DNA of 64,000 nt. Origin: Riptortus pedestris (Eukaryota; Arthropoda; Insecta; Hemiptera; Alydidae). Every line of letters starts with the position of its first letter. The stretch's first letter is position 1. Below the pieces are notes generated by a model. It was not told the DNA's origin. It saw only the letters and a program-made list of their open reading frames with translations, and did no database searches. The translations under genes and the position numbers were made by a program. The stretch is from positions 14,262,501 to 14,326,500 of the forward strand of contig CM032233.1 in NCBI GenBank assembly GCA_019009955.1, written 5' to 3'. Positions 10,455 through 21,541 of this stretch are shown here, piece after piece.

Positions 10455-11040
10455 TTTAAGCTGATTTCCCATAAGGGATCATCACATATATTTGTTACCG
10501 TGAAAGACCAAAATCTGGAGAATGTCGACATTCACCGGTGAATGTTAACAAGCACCAAATACCCTCACCGATGATTGTCGACATTCTAAACATTTCGGTC
10601 TTTCACCGTAACATATATATTTACTGTCTGTTACAGGTCGCAATTCTTGTTTGATCGTTACTAAACCAGATATATAATGTTCTCTTGTGAAACCAAAGAT
10701 CAAGTGCGTTAACCACTAGAATTGGACCGGATGAGTGCCGATTAAAGGCGAGCAATATCAAAAATTCAAAATATCTTATGAGTTGGATCGAAAATTTGCA
10801 TATAACTAGCTAAAGTTGCAAATTCAATTTTCAATAAATTTTATTAGACACACTCCTCTTTCTCGAAAATGTTATAGAACTAATCTGTTTAAACTTTTGT
10901 TTTTCGTTACATTTTCTCGTAACTGAAATATAAAGAGAGTTATTCGTAGTTTCTTGTTTTTAGCCTTCGGAAAGCTCCAACTTCTACTCATCGGAATTTT
11001 ACTTAGAAATAGAGAATAAACGGTCAGAAGAGATTACCCG
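10455..11040 (-). mobile_element. HINE-like element interrupted by a small MITE
   Basis: It begins with part of the palindrome (AGCTGATTTCCCATAAGGG) and lacks most of the conserved 3' block. It resumes after the MITE with CTGTCTGTTACAGGTCGCAA and continues through GATCAAGTGCGTTAAC to CTTCTACTCATCGG. It is truncated before the family 5' end. Confidence 0.7.
10493..10613. mobile_element. foldback MITE, ~120 bp
   Basis: The ends are TGTTACCGTGAAAGACC and its near-complement. A 14-bp palindrome GAATGTCGACATTC lies in the left arm and a one-base variant in the right arm. It sits in the TA microsatellite of a HINE-like copy. Its superfamily is not clear. Confidence 0.75.
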
Positions 11041-11084
11041 TGTTCATACGTTTCTGCTCTATGGACTTTTGTCCATTTCATATT

Positions 11085-11089
<5 letters not shown>

Positions 11090-11149
<60 letters not shown>

Positions 11150-11612
11150 ACCGCTCTAATGGTTGCAATTTTTGTCTCATCGATACGAAACTTGATATTT
11201 AATATTTCCGTGTAAAAAATATCAAGTTCGTTGACGGCTGAAATCGGACAACAGGAGGGGGGATGGAGGAGGAGAATTTGAAAATTCTATATATCTCCGT
11301 TATCATGAATCAGATCGAAAAATTGTACAAAAGAAATCTTATTGAAAATGTAATGTTCTATAAATGCTGTTATGTACATTTATTCTCTAACTTCAATATT
11401 AACTGGGATATTTGCATTTTTTAGTTTTCAGCAGTAAACCACCACTCCTACTCATGTCACGAAATACTCCGCTATATAATGAAACACTTTATTTAAAACT
11501 TAAATACCAAATACTGTACTCATTGAACATTTGATTCATTGAACATTTTACTCATCGATAAATGCAAATACGTGTCGTAGTTAAGAAATCTGCTTAGTTA
11601 AAGCAGCACCCG
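11090..11612 (-). mobile_element. HINE-like element, 3' end missing
   Basis: A (TA)n run is followed by TTTGTTACCGCTCTAATGGT, the GATATTTAATATT block, G-rich sequence and ATATTGAATAT-type blocks, then AAATCTGCTTAGTTAA-AGCAGC. The last bases of the 5' end are replaced by the ~255-bp tandem-repeat unit. Confidence 0.8.
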
Positions 11613-11800
11613 AAATTTCATTCATTCTCCAAATAATTCGTTGGTCGTCGTAAAGGTTGGGGATACTTGGAGGAGTGGCATAACCAACAATGTGAGACCT
11701 GGCGCTGAGGAGAGCAGTTTTTGCCCCTCCGGGACTCACTCAAGCTGTGTAATGCTTAGGGATTTCACCAAGTAGTCGCAAAACCTTAGTTTTTGCTCCC
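11613..11800. repeat. isolated unit of the ~255-bp tandem repeat
   Basis: It shares TTCATTCATTCTCC, ATTCGTTGGTCGTCG, GGTTGGGG and GGCATAACC with the array at 8.3-10.4 kb. It shows that the unit is dispersed as well as tandem. Confidence 0.65.
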
Positions 11801-11926
11801 CGTTAAGTTTAGCATTCTGGCTTTGATTTCGTTTCTCTCTCAAGATTAGTGCTAAGTTATTGCAGCAATCTCGCTTTGGCGTATAATTAAAACATTCTGA
11901 TTTCCTCTTTCTCCCAATTATTTTTT

Positions 11927-11963
11927 TTAACAGATTTCCCTTAAGGAAAATCAGCTATTGAGG

Positions 11964-12010
<47 letters not shown>

Positions 12011-12117
12011 TGTAACCTCTGTCTGTACATTGATTGTTTTTTCGAAATTTCACGATAACTTTTCACATGTCATAGACACCATAACTGCGTTTTGTTTCTT
12101 TGGTTTCTGTTTGTTTG

Positions 12118-12214
<97 letters not shown>

Positions 12215-12510
12215 TGTTAGGGCTCTAGCGGTGATAATTTTTGTTAGATCGTTACCAAACTCGATATTTAATCGTTTTATGCCAAAAGAAAGATCCAGTT
12301 CGTTAATGGCTGAATTCGGACAAGTGGGAGAGGGGGGAGGGTTAAGAGATGAAATTTCCGAAAATTCGAAATATCTCCGTTACTATATAAACGTCGGATC
12401 GAATAGGAGTATAGGGTCAGACTCATTGTAAATTAAATGTACTATAAATATTGTTATATACATTTATTCTCTATCTGGGGTATTAACCAAGGTATTTGCA
12501 TTTTTATTAA
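11927..12510 (-). mobile_element. HINE-like element with nested Helitron-like fragment
   Basis: It starts with the decayed palindrome AACAGATTTCCCTTAAGG and AATCAGCTATTGAGG. A TA run precedes the nested fragment at 12003-12120, which is followed by a second (TA)n(GT)n run (12121-12212). It then continues with CTGTTAGGGCTCTAGCGG, the GTTCGTTAATGGCTGAA block and a G-rich block. The nearby 157-codon ORF is built from microsatellite and is not real. Confidence 0.8.
12003..12120 (+). mobile_element. Helitron-like 5' fragment
   Basis: It matches the start of the element at 1031: AACCTCTGTCTGTACATTG, TTTCACGATAACTTTTCACA and TGTCATAGACACCATAACTG. It is bounded on both sides by TA microsatellite of the host HINE copy. 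Confidence 0.75.
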
Positions 12511-12699
12511 GTGTTTGCTTGAAGGAGTAGAAGGATGTTGAAGTCTCTTGTAATAAAAAAATAAAAACAGCTCGTAACGTAATATACTTGATAATAAATA
12601 AATAAATGTCCACTGCCATAATAAATAAATAGATAAAAAAACTGTCCACACACTCTCGAAAAAAGGCTTGAAAAAAATGTCCACCACGTTGTACAACAA
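12511..12699. other. unassigned AT-rich sequence
   Basis: It contains AATAAATAAATAAATGTCCA and a repeated TGTCCAC motif. No gene is recognised. Confidence 0.4.
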
Positions 12700-13118
12700 T
12701 AACGGTTAACACACTGTCAGGTTGGGCTATCAGATTGCAGGTGTGAAAATAATTATTGCGATCAGAGTGACAGGTGCTAATTTATTATAATGTATTTTAA
12801 TTGTCATCTGTCGGGTAACACTGTCGCCGGTAGCCCGCCTTGGCTTGTAACCTCCCCCTGGCTTGACAGTTGTTGGGGAAGGTTAAGTTGAAATGACCGA
12901 GTTGCCGTTACATGCTCATAACCACACAGGTATCAGATGAGATCGGCTAATGTCGGTTCTATTCGGGACTCTCCATCGAAAGCTAGTTCGGCCGTTTCCG
13001 CAACAGATCGGCTTTCGTGAAATTGGTTTAGAGACTGTTACTCGAATGCAGATTTCTTTATTGTAAAACTTCACGTGGGAAATCTTCTTAGTTTACGCAG
13101 CCCCTGCGTCACGGACTT
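12700..13118 (-). mobile_element. HINE-like element, variant with extra module
   Basis: On the minus strand it has the canonical 5' end and AAGATTTCCCACGTGAAG. It then carries a GGAAACGGCCGAACTAGC module and TTAGCCGATCTCATCTG, which recur at 60.3-60.5 and 62.4-62.5 kb. It is 3'-truncated. The left boundary is approximate. Confidence 0.65.
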
Positions 13119-13803
13119 TGTTTAAGCTGTTGGAACATGATGTCCAGGTGTGGCTAATGGGCTAGCGAGCGGGAATAAACTTGGCGGTAAAACTATTTTA
13201 CCGTTACAAATTACTCGAGGAAATCTGTTATTTAGACGAGAAGAGGTTGGGGTTAGGGGTGGTGGAATTCCTGAATAAAGTGGTCAGGTAAATAGGATTA
13301 ATGGAGCGAGAAGCGTTGGTTTTCTTTGAATTGACCAAGAGGATAAGGAGCGGAAAGGATAAGGAGAGGAGAGGATAACCAGCCTGTAGGATAACCAGCC
13401 TGTAGGATAACCACCACAGACCCATCTCATTTCCCTCGGCTCCCACCCCCATCCCCAACCTCTGCCCTCACTCAATTATCCTTTTTAAATTATAACAGCT
13501 TGTTTTATACCTTTTCCCTTACTTCCGACCTTCAAATTGAATTACTCCACCTAAGGATGAGAAATATAACCTTCTCTTAAATTTCGGGTTCCGAATTAAG
13601 GCCATTAAATAAAACTGGAGCTCAGAAGTCGCAGACCCGAAATACTCCTTCAGGAAGTCTACAGCTATCAAGGGAGGATGGGGAACCCGACAATTAAAAA
13701 AAAATATGAAACTTTGTTTGCAAGTAGAATGGTTCTTCCGCAACTATTTTTTGATCGTGCGGGACTACGATTTGAAGGGTACAATCGGCTCTTGAAAAAA
13801 AAT
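13119..13803. other. unassigned sequence
   Basis: It contains a short tandem duplication (TAGGATAACCAGCCTG, 18-bp period, near 13371-13410). ORFs of 63-76 codons overlap on one strand without recognisable domains. Confidence 0.4.
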
Positions 13804-13925
13804 TGGTTTTAGCAGATTTCCCTTAAGGGAAATCAGCTATTGGCATCGTACTCGTGAGAAATCTTCTTCAAATGCCCGTCAATCTTGACCAGTAGATGAC
13901 GAAATGAGGTCTGTTCGAAATTATA
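13804..13925 (-). mobile_element. HINE-like 3' end, interrupted by LINE
   Basis: The full palindrome (AGCAGATTTCCC/GGGAAATCAGCT) is followed by the conserved block (ATCTTCTTCAAATGCCCGTC and ATGACGAAATGAGGTCTGTT). The block is cut at its TATA tract by the RNase H LINE. Confidence 0.85.
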
Positions 13926-14488
13926 TACACCGTACAACCTATGACCCGTTAATAACACAAATCAGAGAACTTATAGCAGAATTAAATCATATTAACATAT
14001 ACTTTTCATGGGTTAAAGCACATTCTGATAATTTTGGAAATAAATTGGCCGATAGAGCTGCTAAGTCTGCTTCAAAAGATTCCCAATTACAAGAATGTTA
14101 CAATAAAATCTCCAAAGCCCACGTAAAATATATGTTAAAAGCTCATCTAACTGAAAAATGGCAACAACAATGGACTGTAACTAATAAAGGACAACATTTA
14201 AAACTTTTCATTCCAAACATTAACACATATATCAACAGCAAATACATACAGACAGACTTTTACATTACACAATTATTAACAGGACATGGTAAACTAAATT
14301 CTTACTACCAACGATTTAACATAAAAGACAACAATACTTGCCCCTGTGATTACTCAACTCCACAAACAAGTCAACACTTAATATACGATTGCAGACTACT
14401 GACTAACGAACGACAAAAACTAAAACAAGACATAGAACAAAAAAAACAAATTTCCAATAGAAGAAGACAAGTTATTTTTAAAATATAA
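13926..14488 (+). pseudogene. LINE ORF2 C-terminus: RNase H tail and zinc motif
   Basis: This is the end of a non-LTR retrotransposon polyprotein, open for about 190 codons. The N-terminal part contains the end of an RNase H domain: WVKAH-S-N-GN-LAD, where the final Asp is the last catalytic residue of the fold. Further on is a Cys-rich C-terminal motif (CPCDY...HLIYDC), as found after RNase H in I/R1/Jockey-group LINEs. The reading frame upstream runs into HINE-like sequence, so the apparent start is not biological. Reverse transcriptase and endonuclease are absent, so the copy cannot move alone. The long uninterrupted frame suggests a fairly young insertion. The clade assignment is inference. 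Confidence 0.8.
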
Positions 14489-14658
14489 TAATGCTTTTAA
14501 AATAATTAATCGGTTGAATACTTATTATAGCTGATACAACTACAATACTTAAAATATTTATGGATATTATTCATTATTTCTTTTCTCTTTTTCTTTTAAG
14601 ACTAATAATCTTCTCTATATATGTTTTTACTTTAATTTCACGTTGTTATTGTTAATTC

Positions 14659-14693
<35 letters not shown>

Positions 14694-14796
14694 TACTTCT
14701 GAAATAATCTATGTATAAATTAATTGTAACCCACTACAAACGCATGTGATATGCTAACTTGGATGGGACATGCAGAAACAAATAAACTGCCTTCTT
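13926..14796 (+). mobile_element. 5'-truncated LINE with RNase H (I/Jockey group)
   Basis: It consists of the 3' end of an ORF2 (RNase H tail and C-terminal CCHC motif) followed by a 3' untranslated region with CATGTGATATGCTAACTTGG and an AAATAAACTGCC tail. It lacks reverse transcriptase and endonuclease through 5' truncation. It sits in the TA tract of a HINE-like copy. No clear target duplication can be read because both sides are TA-rich. Confidence 0.75.
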
Positions 14797-14815
14797 ATAG
14801 GGTTACTATAGGAAG

Positions 14816-14819
<4 letters not shown>

Positions 14820-14860
<41 letters not shown>
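14820..14860. repeat. (TA)n microsatellite
   Basis: A pure dinucleotide run of about 40 bp between the LINE tail and the DNA transposon end. Confidence 0.95.
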
Positions 14861-14863
<3 letters not shown>

Positions 14864-14864
14864 C

Positions 14865-15055
14865 ATAGAAAATCAAATTCTAAAACGAGTTTATATCGGT
14901 GAATTTTTCGATTTGACGTATCCTTTAGCCGTAAAATCTTCATTTCAGAAACGGCACGTTTAATTGAGAAATGCTGCGACATAAAAGTTTAAGCCAAGAA
15001 AATTATCTTAAGTCTATGGGAAGAGGAATGAATTCTGAAATAATAAAAAAAAAAA
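14865..15055 (+). mobile_element. end of a Tc1/mariner-group element (copy B)
   Basis: It matches the reverse complement of 36801-37016: GAAAATCAAATT, ATCGGTGAATTTTTCGAT, TTTCAGAAACGGCAC and GAATTCTGAAAT. The other copy is attached to a transposase remnant, which identifies this fragment as its non-coding end. Confidence 0.7.
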
Positions 15056-15059
15056 GATA

Positions 15060-16121
<1,062 letters not shown>

Positions 16122-16462
16122 GTATAAAGGTTCTCAAACAAAGCAGATTCAATGCCAACAGTAGTTTGGTACGAACCCTCGGAATGTGAATGAGAAGGGT
16201 TGGGAAACTTAGGAACAGATAAGTATAATCCCTGACTGACACTAATCCTAGATAGTCTCCAAGTAACAACTAATAGGGCTAGAAGAAGGTCATTAGGCTT
16301 GTCTTCGTTTACTCAAACACACACACCCACACCCAATACGTTTTGTCATTACCAATCGGATTTCATATATTTTTATAATGTACTATTTATAATTCTATTT
16401 AAAAAATCACAAAACTCCTGAATTAGACAAAATAGAGTATGAAATTCCAAAAGGAATTTCCA
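16122..16462. other. unassigned sequence
   Basis: No gene or element is recognised. There is a short (CA)n at 16317-16333. Confidence 0.4.
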
Positions 16463-16854
16463 CCCCACAGGGGCTGCGTAAACTAAGCAGATTTTCCACG
16501 TTCTGGTATAACACACTTGTGACCTCATATCTCAACATATTCCTTATTTCTGTTGAAAAAAAAACCAGATGAGTAGAATGGGACGGGGAAGGGTTACAAC
16601 TAGTAAGTACGAATAACTCCCTGAATACTTGAGATAAGAGGAAATGAAACAATAATTGTAGGTCACCAATGGTATAACAAGATTGGCTCCATAAAATAAT
16701 AAAACAATCCAATAATAATAAAACAATCCAATAATAATAAAACAATCAATAATAAAACGATCCGACTCAAAATAAAGAAAATATTTTGAATTTTCGAATC
16801 CGCCCCCCGATTCCATCCAATAACTAATATGATCTTAAGTGTTGATTGGAACTG
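16463..16854 (+). mobile_element. HINE-like element, third 5' variant, cut by piggyBac
   Basis: It starts CAGGGGCTGCGTAAACTAAG and follows the variant with GGTATAACACACTTGTGA. It includes a 21-bp tandem repeat (AATAATAATAAAACAATCC) and ends at the TTAA target of the piggyBac element. Confidence 0.75.
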
Positions 16855-16858
16855 TTAA
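16855..16858. repeat. TTAA target site of piggyBac, left
   Basis: TTAA directly precedes CCCTAGAATGG. piggyBac elements always duplicate TTAA. An uninterrupted relative of this HINE site at about 24916 reads ACAGTTAAATG, so the TTAA belonged to the host repeat. Confidence 0.85.
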
Positions 16859-17639
16859 CCCTAGAATGGTATTGAACGTAAAAATTACGTATGATTTGGT
16901 TTGAACTGTTATCAAAGGGCCGTTAACGACCCCACCACCCTCACCCCTCAGCTATGAGCCCTCCAGACAGTTCGGACTTGATATCCGCCAAGTGCAGCTA
17001 AGTGAACCTTCCCACTCATCCAATACTATTTTTTGAAATAAAAACGACACGTAATATTTACGTATCAATACTATTAACCGCAACTTTTTGGCACGTAAAA
17101 TTTACGTATCGCTAAATAAGCGTTAATGTATTTTCTTCCAATTTATATTTTATATTATAATTTATTTTCTCTTAATGTTTTTAACTTTTATTTTTGAATA
17201 TAAAAAAGACCAAGATGTATAGAAAGAATATAAATAATCTGTTTATAGTTTCGTAAAAATGGAGAAAAAATATTCATTTGATGAAGAAATCAGAAATTTG
17301 TTGAAAGAACTCTCCGATGAGTCAGATGGGGAAAATAACAATTATGAAATAGATGGTTATGGATACGACAGCGATGATTATCTGGAGCATTCTCCAAGTG
17401 ATGAGGAGGTTGATTCGGAAATGATTGCAACACAGAGTGGGCTAGATAGCGATGAGAGTGAGAAAATTTTAGAAAACATCAAGGCAATCGTAGAAAGAGA
17501 ACAAACACAGAGGCAAAAGAAAACCTAAAACCTCTCAACCACACAATATTGACAGATCAGTCACAATAAATGTAGAAGGTGGGGTGCGCTTCGTAAGAAT
17601 GGATATGAATGGAGCACACAACCTCCGGAACGTGTTTAG
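16859..17639 (+). mobile_element. 3'-truncated piggyBac element
   Basis: The 5' terminal repeat begins CCCTAGAATGGT, like classical piggyBac ends. The 400-bp leader has three copies of an ACGTAA-N-TTACGT near-palindrome (about 16879, 17049 and 17095), plausible transposase-binding repeats. The start of a transposase gene follows. The element is cut at about 17639 by a HINE-like copy in minus orientation, and no right terminus is present. Confidence 0.85.
17259..17635 (+). pseudogene. piggyBac transposase N-terminus, broken
   Basis: An ATG at 17259 opens 89 codons of a strongly acidic segment rich in Asp, Glu and Ser, typical of the disordered N-terminus of piggyBac transposases. The frame hits TAA at 17526 and TGA at 17550. 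The same frame then resumes with NGYEWSTQPPERV, matching the conserved W-S-x-x-P-P segment that follows the acidic region in this family. Everything after that is missing, including the catalytic DDD core and the C-terminal Cys-rich finger. The product would be inactive. The annotation rests on the terminal repeat, the TTAA target and these two segments together. Confidence 0.8.
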
Positions 17640-17706
17640 AAATCAGCTATTGACGTCGTACTCATGACAATATTTTCGAAATTCCGTCGTATATATCGAG
17701 GTCCGT

Positions 17707-17755
<49 letters not shown>

Positions 17756-18122
17756 GGAGGGGGGTTGAGAGGGGGAGAATTTCGAAAATTCTTTTTATCC
17801 CCGTTATTATGCGTTGGATCGGAAAATATTACAGAACCAATCTTATTGCAAATGTATTGTAATTTTCTATAAATCTTGTCATGTGCATTGTTTCACTATC
17901 TTCATTATTGTCTGAGATATTTGCAATTTTTAGTTTTTGGTTTTTATTAAACCCCCACTCCTACTCATGTCATATTAACAATATGCTATTATGTTATGAA
18001 TCACTTTATTTGAAGCATAAATACCAAATATTGTTCTCATTGATCTTTTGAGATATATGAAACTACGTAACGCACGTGAGGAATCTGCTTAGTTAACGCA
18101 GCCCCTGCGTGACGGACTCTTT
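17637..18122 (-). mobile_element. HINE-like element, nearly complete
   Basis: It begins inside the palindrome (AAATCAGCTATTGACGTCGT), then the 3' block, (TA)n at 17708-17752 and a G-rich block. The AACCAATCTTATTGCAAATG block and ACCCCCACTCCTACTCATGT follow, and it ends GTTAACGCAGCCCCTGCGTG-ACGGA. The segment between the microsatellite and GGGAGGGGG is deleted. Confidence 0.85.
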
Positions 18123-18247
18123 TATATTAAAGCTTATAGTGAAGTGCCTCATGATGTAAGAGCCTATTGTTAATATGACCAGAGTAGAAGTGGGGGTTTT
18201 CTAAAGGGTAAAAACTAAAAAATCCAAATATCTCTGTTAATGATATA

Positions 18248-19209
18248 CAGGGTTGGCAAATAAGTCCTTTCGGTTTTTGTATTCATGTTTTGTTTACAAT
18301 ATGTCACATTTATCTGATGCAATTAATCCCAACAGAGGATTGTTTATCCTATTTGTAATATGTAAACAGTTATGTCTGTCGACACTTGTTAAGATTAGGT
18401 CAGTATTGCGTTTGTGATCCAGCTGAGAAGATGGACGGTAATTTATTGCATTATAGGCATATTTTGCTGTATTATTTCAAAAAAGGAAAGGGAGCTGCAG
18501 AGGCTCATAAAAAAATATGCGGGATCTATGGGGATAAAGCCTTAACAGAGCGCACGTGCCAAAATTGGTTTGCCAAGTTTGGGGCAGGGAATTTTGATAT
18601 AAACGACATACCACGACCTGGTCGTCCACAAGAAATTGAAAGCATTGATGTTAAGGCTATAGTCGATCAAAATCCTTCCCAATTAGTGCGAGACATTGCT
18701 GAGGCCCTCGACATATCACATACTAGCGTAGAAAATCATTTGCGGAAGCTCGGCTACGTTTCTAGGCTGGATCTTTGGGTCCCCCTCTCTCTGACCGAAG
18801 CCAACTTGGCAAAACGCATTTCCATTTGCGATTACCTGCGAAAACGTCAAGAAAACGATCCATTTCTTAAAAGACTTGTGGCAGGGGATGAAAAGTGGAT
18901 TGTCTACGATAATGTGGTGCGAAAAAAATCTTGGAGACCTAGCAACGAACCACCTGGAAACACATCTAAAGCGGGATAGCACCCAAAGAAGATAATGTTT
19001 TGTGTATGGTGGGATTTCAAGGGTGTGATTTTTTATGACCTGCTGCCACAAGGTAAATCAATCGATTCCACTCTATACTGCTCACTGATGGGGTAAAGTA
19101 ATAAAAAATAATGGACATTACATTGTAGATTAAAATAAAAATTATGTTCAAAATATACTTTAGTTTTCTTTCAACTTAAAAAACTGAAAGGACTTATTTG
19201 CCAACCCTA
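18248..19209 (+). mobile_element. internally deleted mariner (mellifera-like)
   Basis: Inverted repeats of about 28 bp (AGGGTTGGCAAATAAGTCCT, with one inner mismatch) are flanked by TA on both sides (18246-18247 and 19210-19211). At 962 bp it is about 300 bp shorter than a complete mariner of roughly 1.3 kb. The missing part corresponds to the second half of the catalytic domain. It can be mobilised only by a transposase from another copy. It was inserted in a HINE-like element at TA. Confidence 0.92.
18431..19096 (+). pseudogene. mariner transposase, nonsense and deletion
   Basis: From the ATG at 18431 the frame encodes the N-terminal paired-type helix-turn-helix DNA-binding region, including RTCQNWFAKF and the linker PRPGRP. 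This is followed by DISHTSVENHLRKLG and the first catalytic Asp in GDEKWIVYDN. A TAG at 18977-18979 interrupts it. The same frame continues with CVWWDFKGVIFYDLLP and reaches TAA at 19094. The second catalytic motif (HDNARPH in the family) and the third (SPDL-PSDYH) are deleted. The full family protein is about 345 residues; about 220 remain. The protein cannot catalyse transposition. Subfamily placement comes from terminal-repeat and protein similarity and is inference. Confidence 0.92.
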
Positions 19210-19411
19210 TATATAAAATATTTATATAACAACATTTATAGGCAATTAAATTTAAAATAATTTTGCCTCTGTATAATTTTTTCATCCGATGTATATAAAA
19301 GTAGATATTTCGAATTTCCCAAATTCCCTCCCACCAGTCCGAAAAACGTTTATATATCGAGTTTGGTAGCTACCACAATTGTGACCGCTAGAGCGGTAAC
19401 AGACAAATATA

Positions 19412-19477
<66 letters not shown>

Positions 19478-19481
<4 letters not shown>

Positions 19482-20044
19482 CACCAAATCTAAACACCAT
19501 CTGTAAATATTACTATTTTATTTTCTAATTTATGTGTAATTCTGTTCATCTGGGCTGAGGATGTTACGAGACTGGTGTGGAAAGTCGACTTTCCGATAAA
19601 AAATATTTTAGTGGAATTTATATTCCAACAACTTTTATTCACCGTTATAAATGGATTCCACGAACGGTGCCTCCGCTGAGAATAGAAATAAATATGCATT
19701 CCCGTCCAAGCATTAGCGCTGAGTAATGAGATTATTTCTTCTGCATTTTAGTCTCTGTCTGTCTTAATTTTTTTTTAATTTTAGCTAGAGTATTTCCTTG
19801 AGGAGAGTATTTCCTATTTTTTTTCTTTAAAACTACTTATAAATTGTGTGAAACATTATACATTCCTTCTCTATGTGCCCAAGATAGTTGTGTAATAAAT
19901 TCTTATTTATGTGGCCACAATCCAAGATTCATTGACGGTAAACTGGCGGAAGGTTAACAGATTGAAGAATAATGAACATTTTTCACTTACTTTTTTCATA
20001 TTCTACATTTTTCAGCCTCTTCAAGAGTTATAATATACAATAAG
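19478..20044. other. unassigned sequence with a palindrome
   Basis: It contains GGAAAGTCGACTTTCC (16-bp perfect palindrome near 19579) after GGGCTGAGGATG. This loosely recalls the 3' motifs of Penelope-like elements, but no coding remnant supports it. Confidence 0.35.
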
Positions 20045-20671
20045 TCCGTCACGCAGGGGCTGCGTTAACTAAGCAGATTTCTCACTTACGTCAAGTATTT
20101 GCATTTATCTCATGACGCAAAAATTCAATGAGAACAATATTTGTTATTTTGGCTTCAAATAAAGTGCTTCATTATATAATAGGTTATTGTTGATATGGCG
20201 TGAGTAGGAGTGGGTAGGCCGACTACTGAAAGCCGAATACTATAAAACGCAAATATCTCGGTTAATATTAAAGATAATGAAAAAACGTGCATAACAAATT
20301 TATAGAGCGTTACATTTTAAAAAGATTGATTATATACAATTTTTCGGTCTGACGCATAATAACGGAGATATTACGAATTTTCAAAATTCCTCCGCTCTAA
20401 ACCCCCTCCCCTCCCCCATTCCGATTTCAGCCGTTAACGAACTTGGTCTTTCTTTTTACATAAAACACTTATATATAGATTTTCGTAACGATTAAAAAAA
20501 ATTGCGACCGCTAGAGCGGTAACAGACATATATATATATATACAATTTTGAACGGACCTCATTTTCATCATCTACTAGGTAGGACCGATGGACATTTGAA
20601 GATATTTTTCGAAAATCGCATCATGAGTACAACCTGAATAGTTGATTTCCCTTAAAGGAAATCTGCTAAAA
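20045..20671 (+). mobile_element. HINE-like element, complete reference copy
   Basis: All parts are present in order: TCCGTCACGCAGGGGCTGCG, AAGCAGATTTCTCAC, ATATTTGTTATTT, CAAATATCTCGGTTAATATT, TCCGATTTCAGCC-like, GACCGCTAGAGCGGTAACAG, a short TA run, the conserved 3' block, and TTGATTTCCCTTAAAGGAAATCTGCTAAAA split by the palindrome centre. At 627 bp, with only a short microsatellite, this is a good reference copy for the short form. Confidence 0.9.
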
Positions 20672-21541
20672 TGAGTATTAACCGAGATATTTGGATTCTT
20701 TAGTTTTACGCTTTCAGTAAACCCCCACTCATACTAGTGTCGAATTAATAATAAGCTGTTATATCAAGAACCACATCATTACAAGGTTAAATACCAAATA
20801 TTGTTTTCAACGAAGCTTTATTATACGAGTTACAAACGAATACATTCTCTCGACCCCCCTCCCTTTTCTTTTGTTCTTGGATTACTAAAATCTGAGTGAT
20901 TGAGATAAAAATTATTCTGATTCATTTGAAATTACTCCACTTGTTATAGTGAATAGTTTTCAATACAATTAATATGTTATATTCAGATATATTTTATTAA
21001 TTGTTCATCTTTAGGTTAGAGGTTGGTAGGACTGTTGTTGTTTTTGTACATTTCAGACGAATCCCGGCAGGAAATTATTAATATTTACTGAAAGATTTCT
21101 TATTACCTGTTGTATTTATTCACTTAACATTCACGGTGGCGTTGTGTCAGCAGTATGTAGACTTATTTATTGTTAAACTTCAGGAGGGAATATGTATGTA
21201 GACTCATTTATTGTTAAACTTCAGGAGGGAATATGTATGTAGACTCATTTATTGTTAAACTTCAGGAGGGAATATGTATGTAGACTCATTTATTGTTAAA
21301 CTTCAGGAGGGAATATGTATGTAGACTCATTTATTGTTAAACTTCAGGAGGGAATATGTATGTAGACTCATTTATTGTTAAACTTCAGGAGGGAATATGT
21401 ATGTAGACTCATTTATTGTTAAACTTCAGGAGGGAATATGTATGTAGACTCATTTATTGTTAAACTTCAGGAGGGAATATGTATGTAGACTCATTTATTG
21501 TTAAACTTCAGGAGGGAAATCTGCTTAGTTTACGCAGCCCA
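20672..21541 (-). mobile_element. HINE-like element, long variant with amplified 5' region
   Basis: Directly adjoining the previous copy in opposite orientation, it carries the long-variant blocks (ACTCAGATTTTAGTAATCC-type on the minus strand). Its subterminal 5' segment is amplified into a 41-bp tandem array. It ends GGGAAATCTGCTTAGTTTAC-GCAGCCC, truncated by about 12 bp. Confidence 0.85.
21150..21518. repeat. 41-bp tandem repeat inside HINE-like element
   Basis: Nine units of TATGTATGTAGACTCATTTA followed by TTGTTAAACTTCAGGAGGGAA, almost identical to one another. A single-copy equivalent (GTATGTAGATTTATCTATTA) occurs at the same position in the copy at 30.06-31.04 kb, so the array arose by local amplification of HINE sequence. 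Confidence 0.95.

Larger units (their letters stand above)
18140..19477 (+). mobile_element. HINE-like element interrupted by mariner
   Basis: Family blocks (GTGGGGGTTTTCT, AAATATCTCTGTTAATGATA) precede the mariner copy. They resume after it (ATAACAACATTTATAGGCAA, TTTTTTCATCCGATGTATA, GTGACCGCTAGAGCGGTAAC) and end in a TA tract. The 5' end and 3' palindrome are missing. Confidence 0.75.

Noticed and set aside
11958..12431. 157-codon ORF
   Set aside because: Built from TA and GT microsatellite plus HINE-like sequence.
19540..19640. Third Penelope terminal motif
   Set aside because: CTGAGGATG and a 16-bp palindrome are present, but GAAAC is absent and no coding remnant is nearby.
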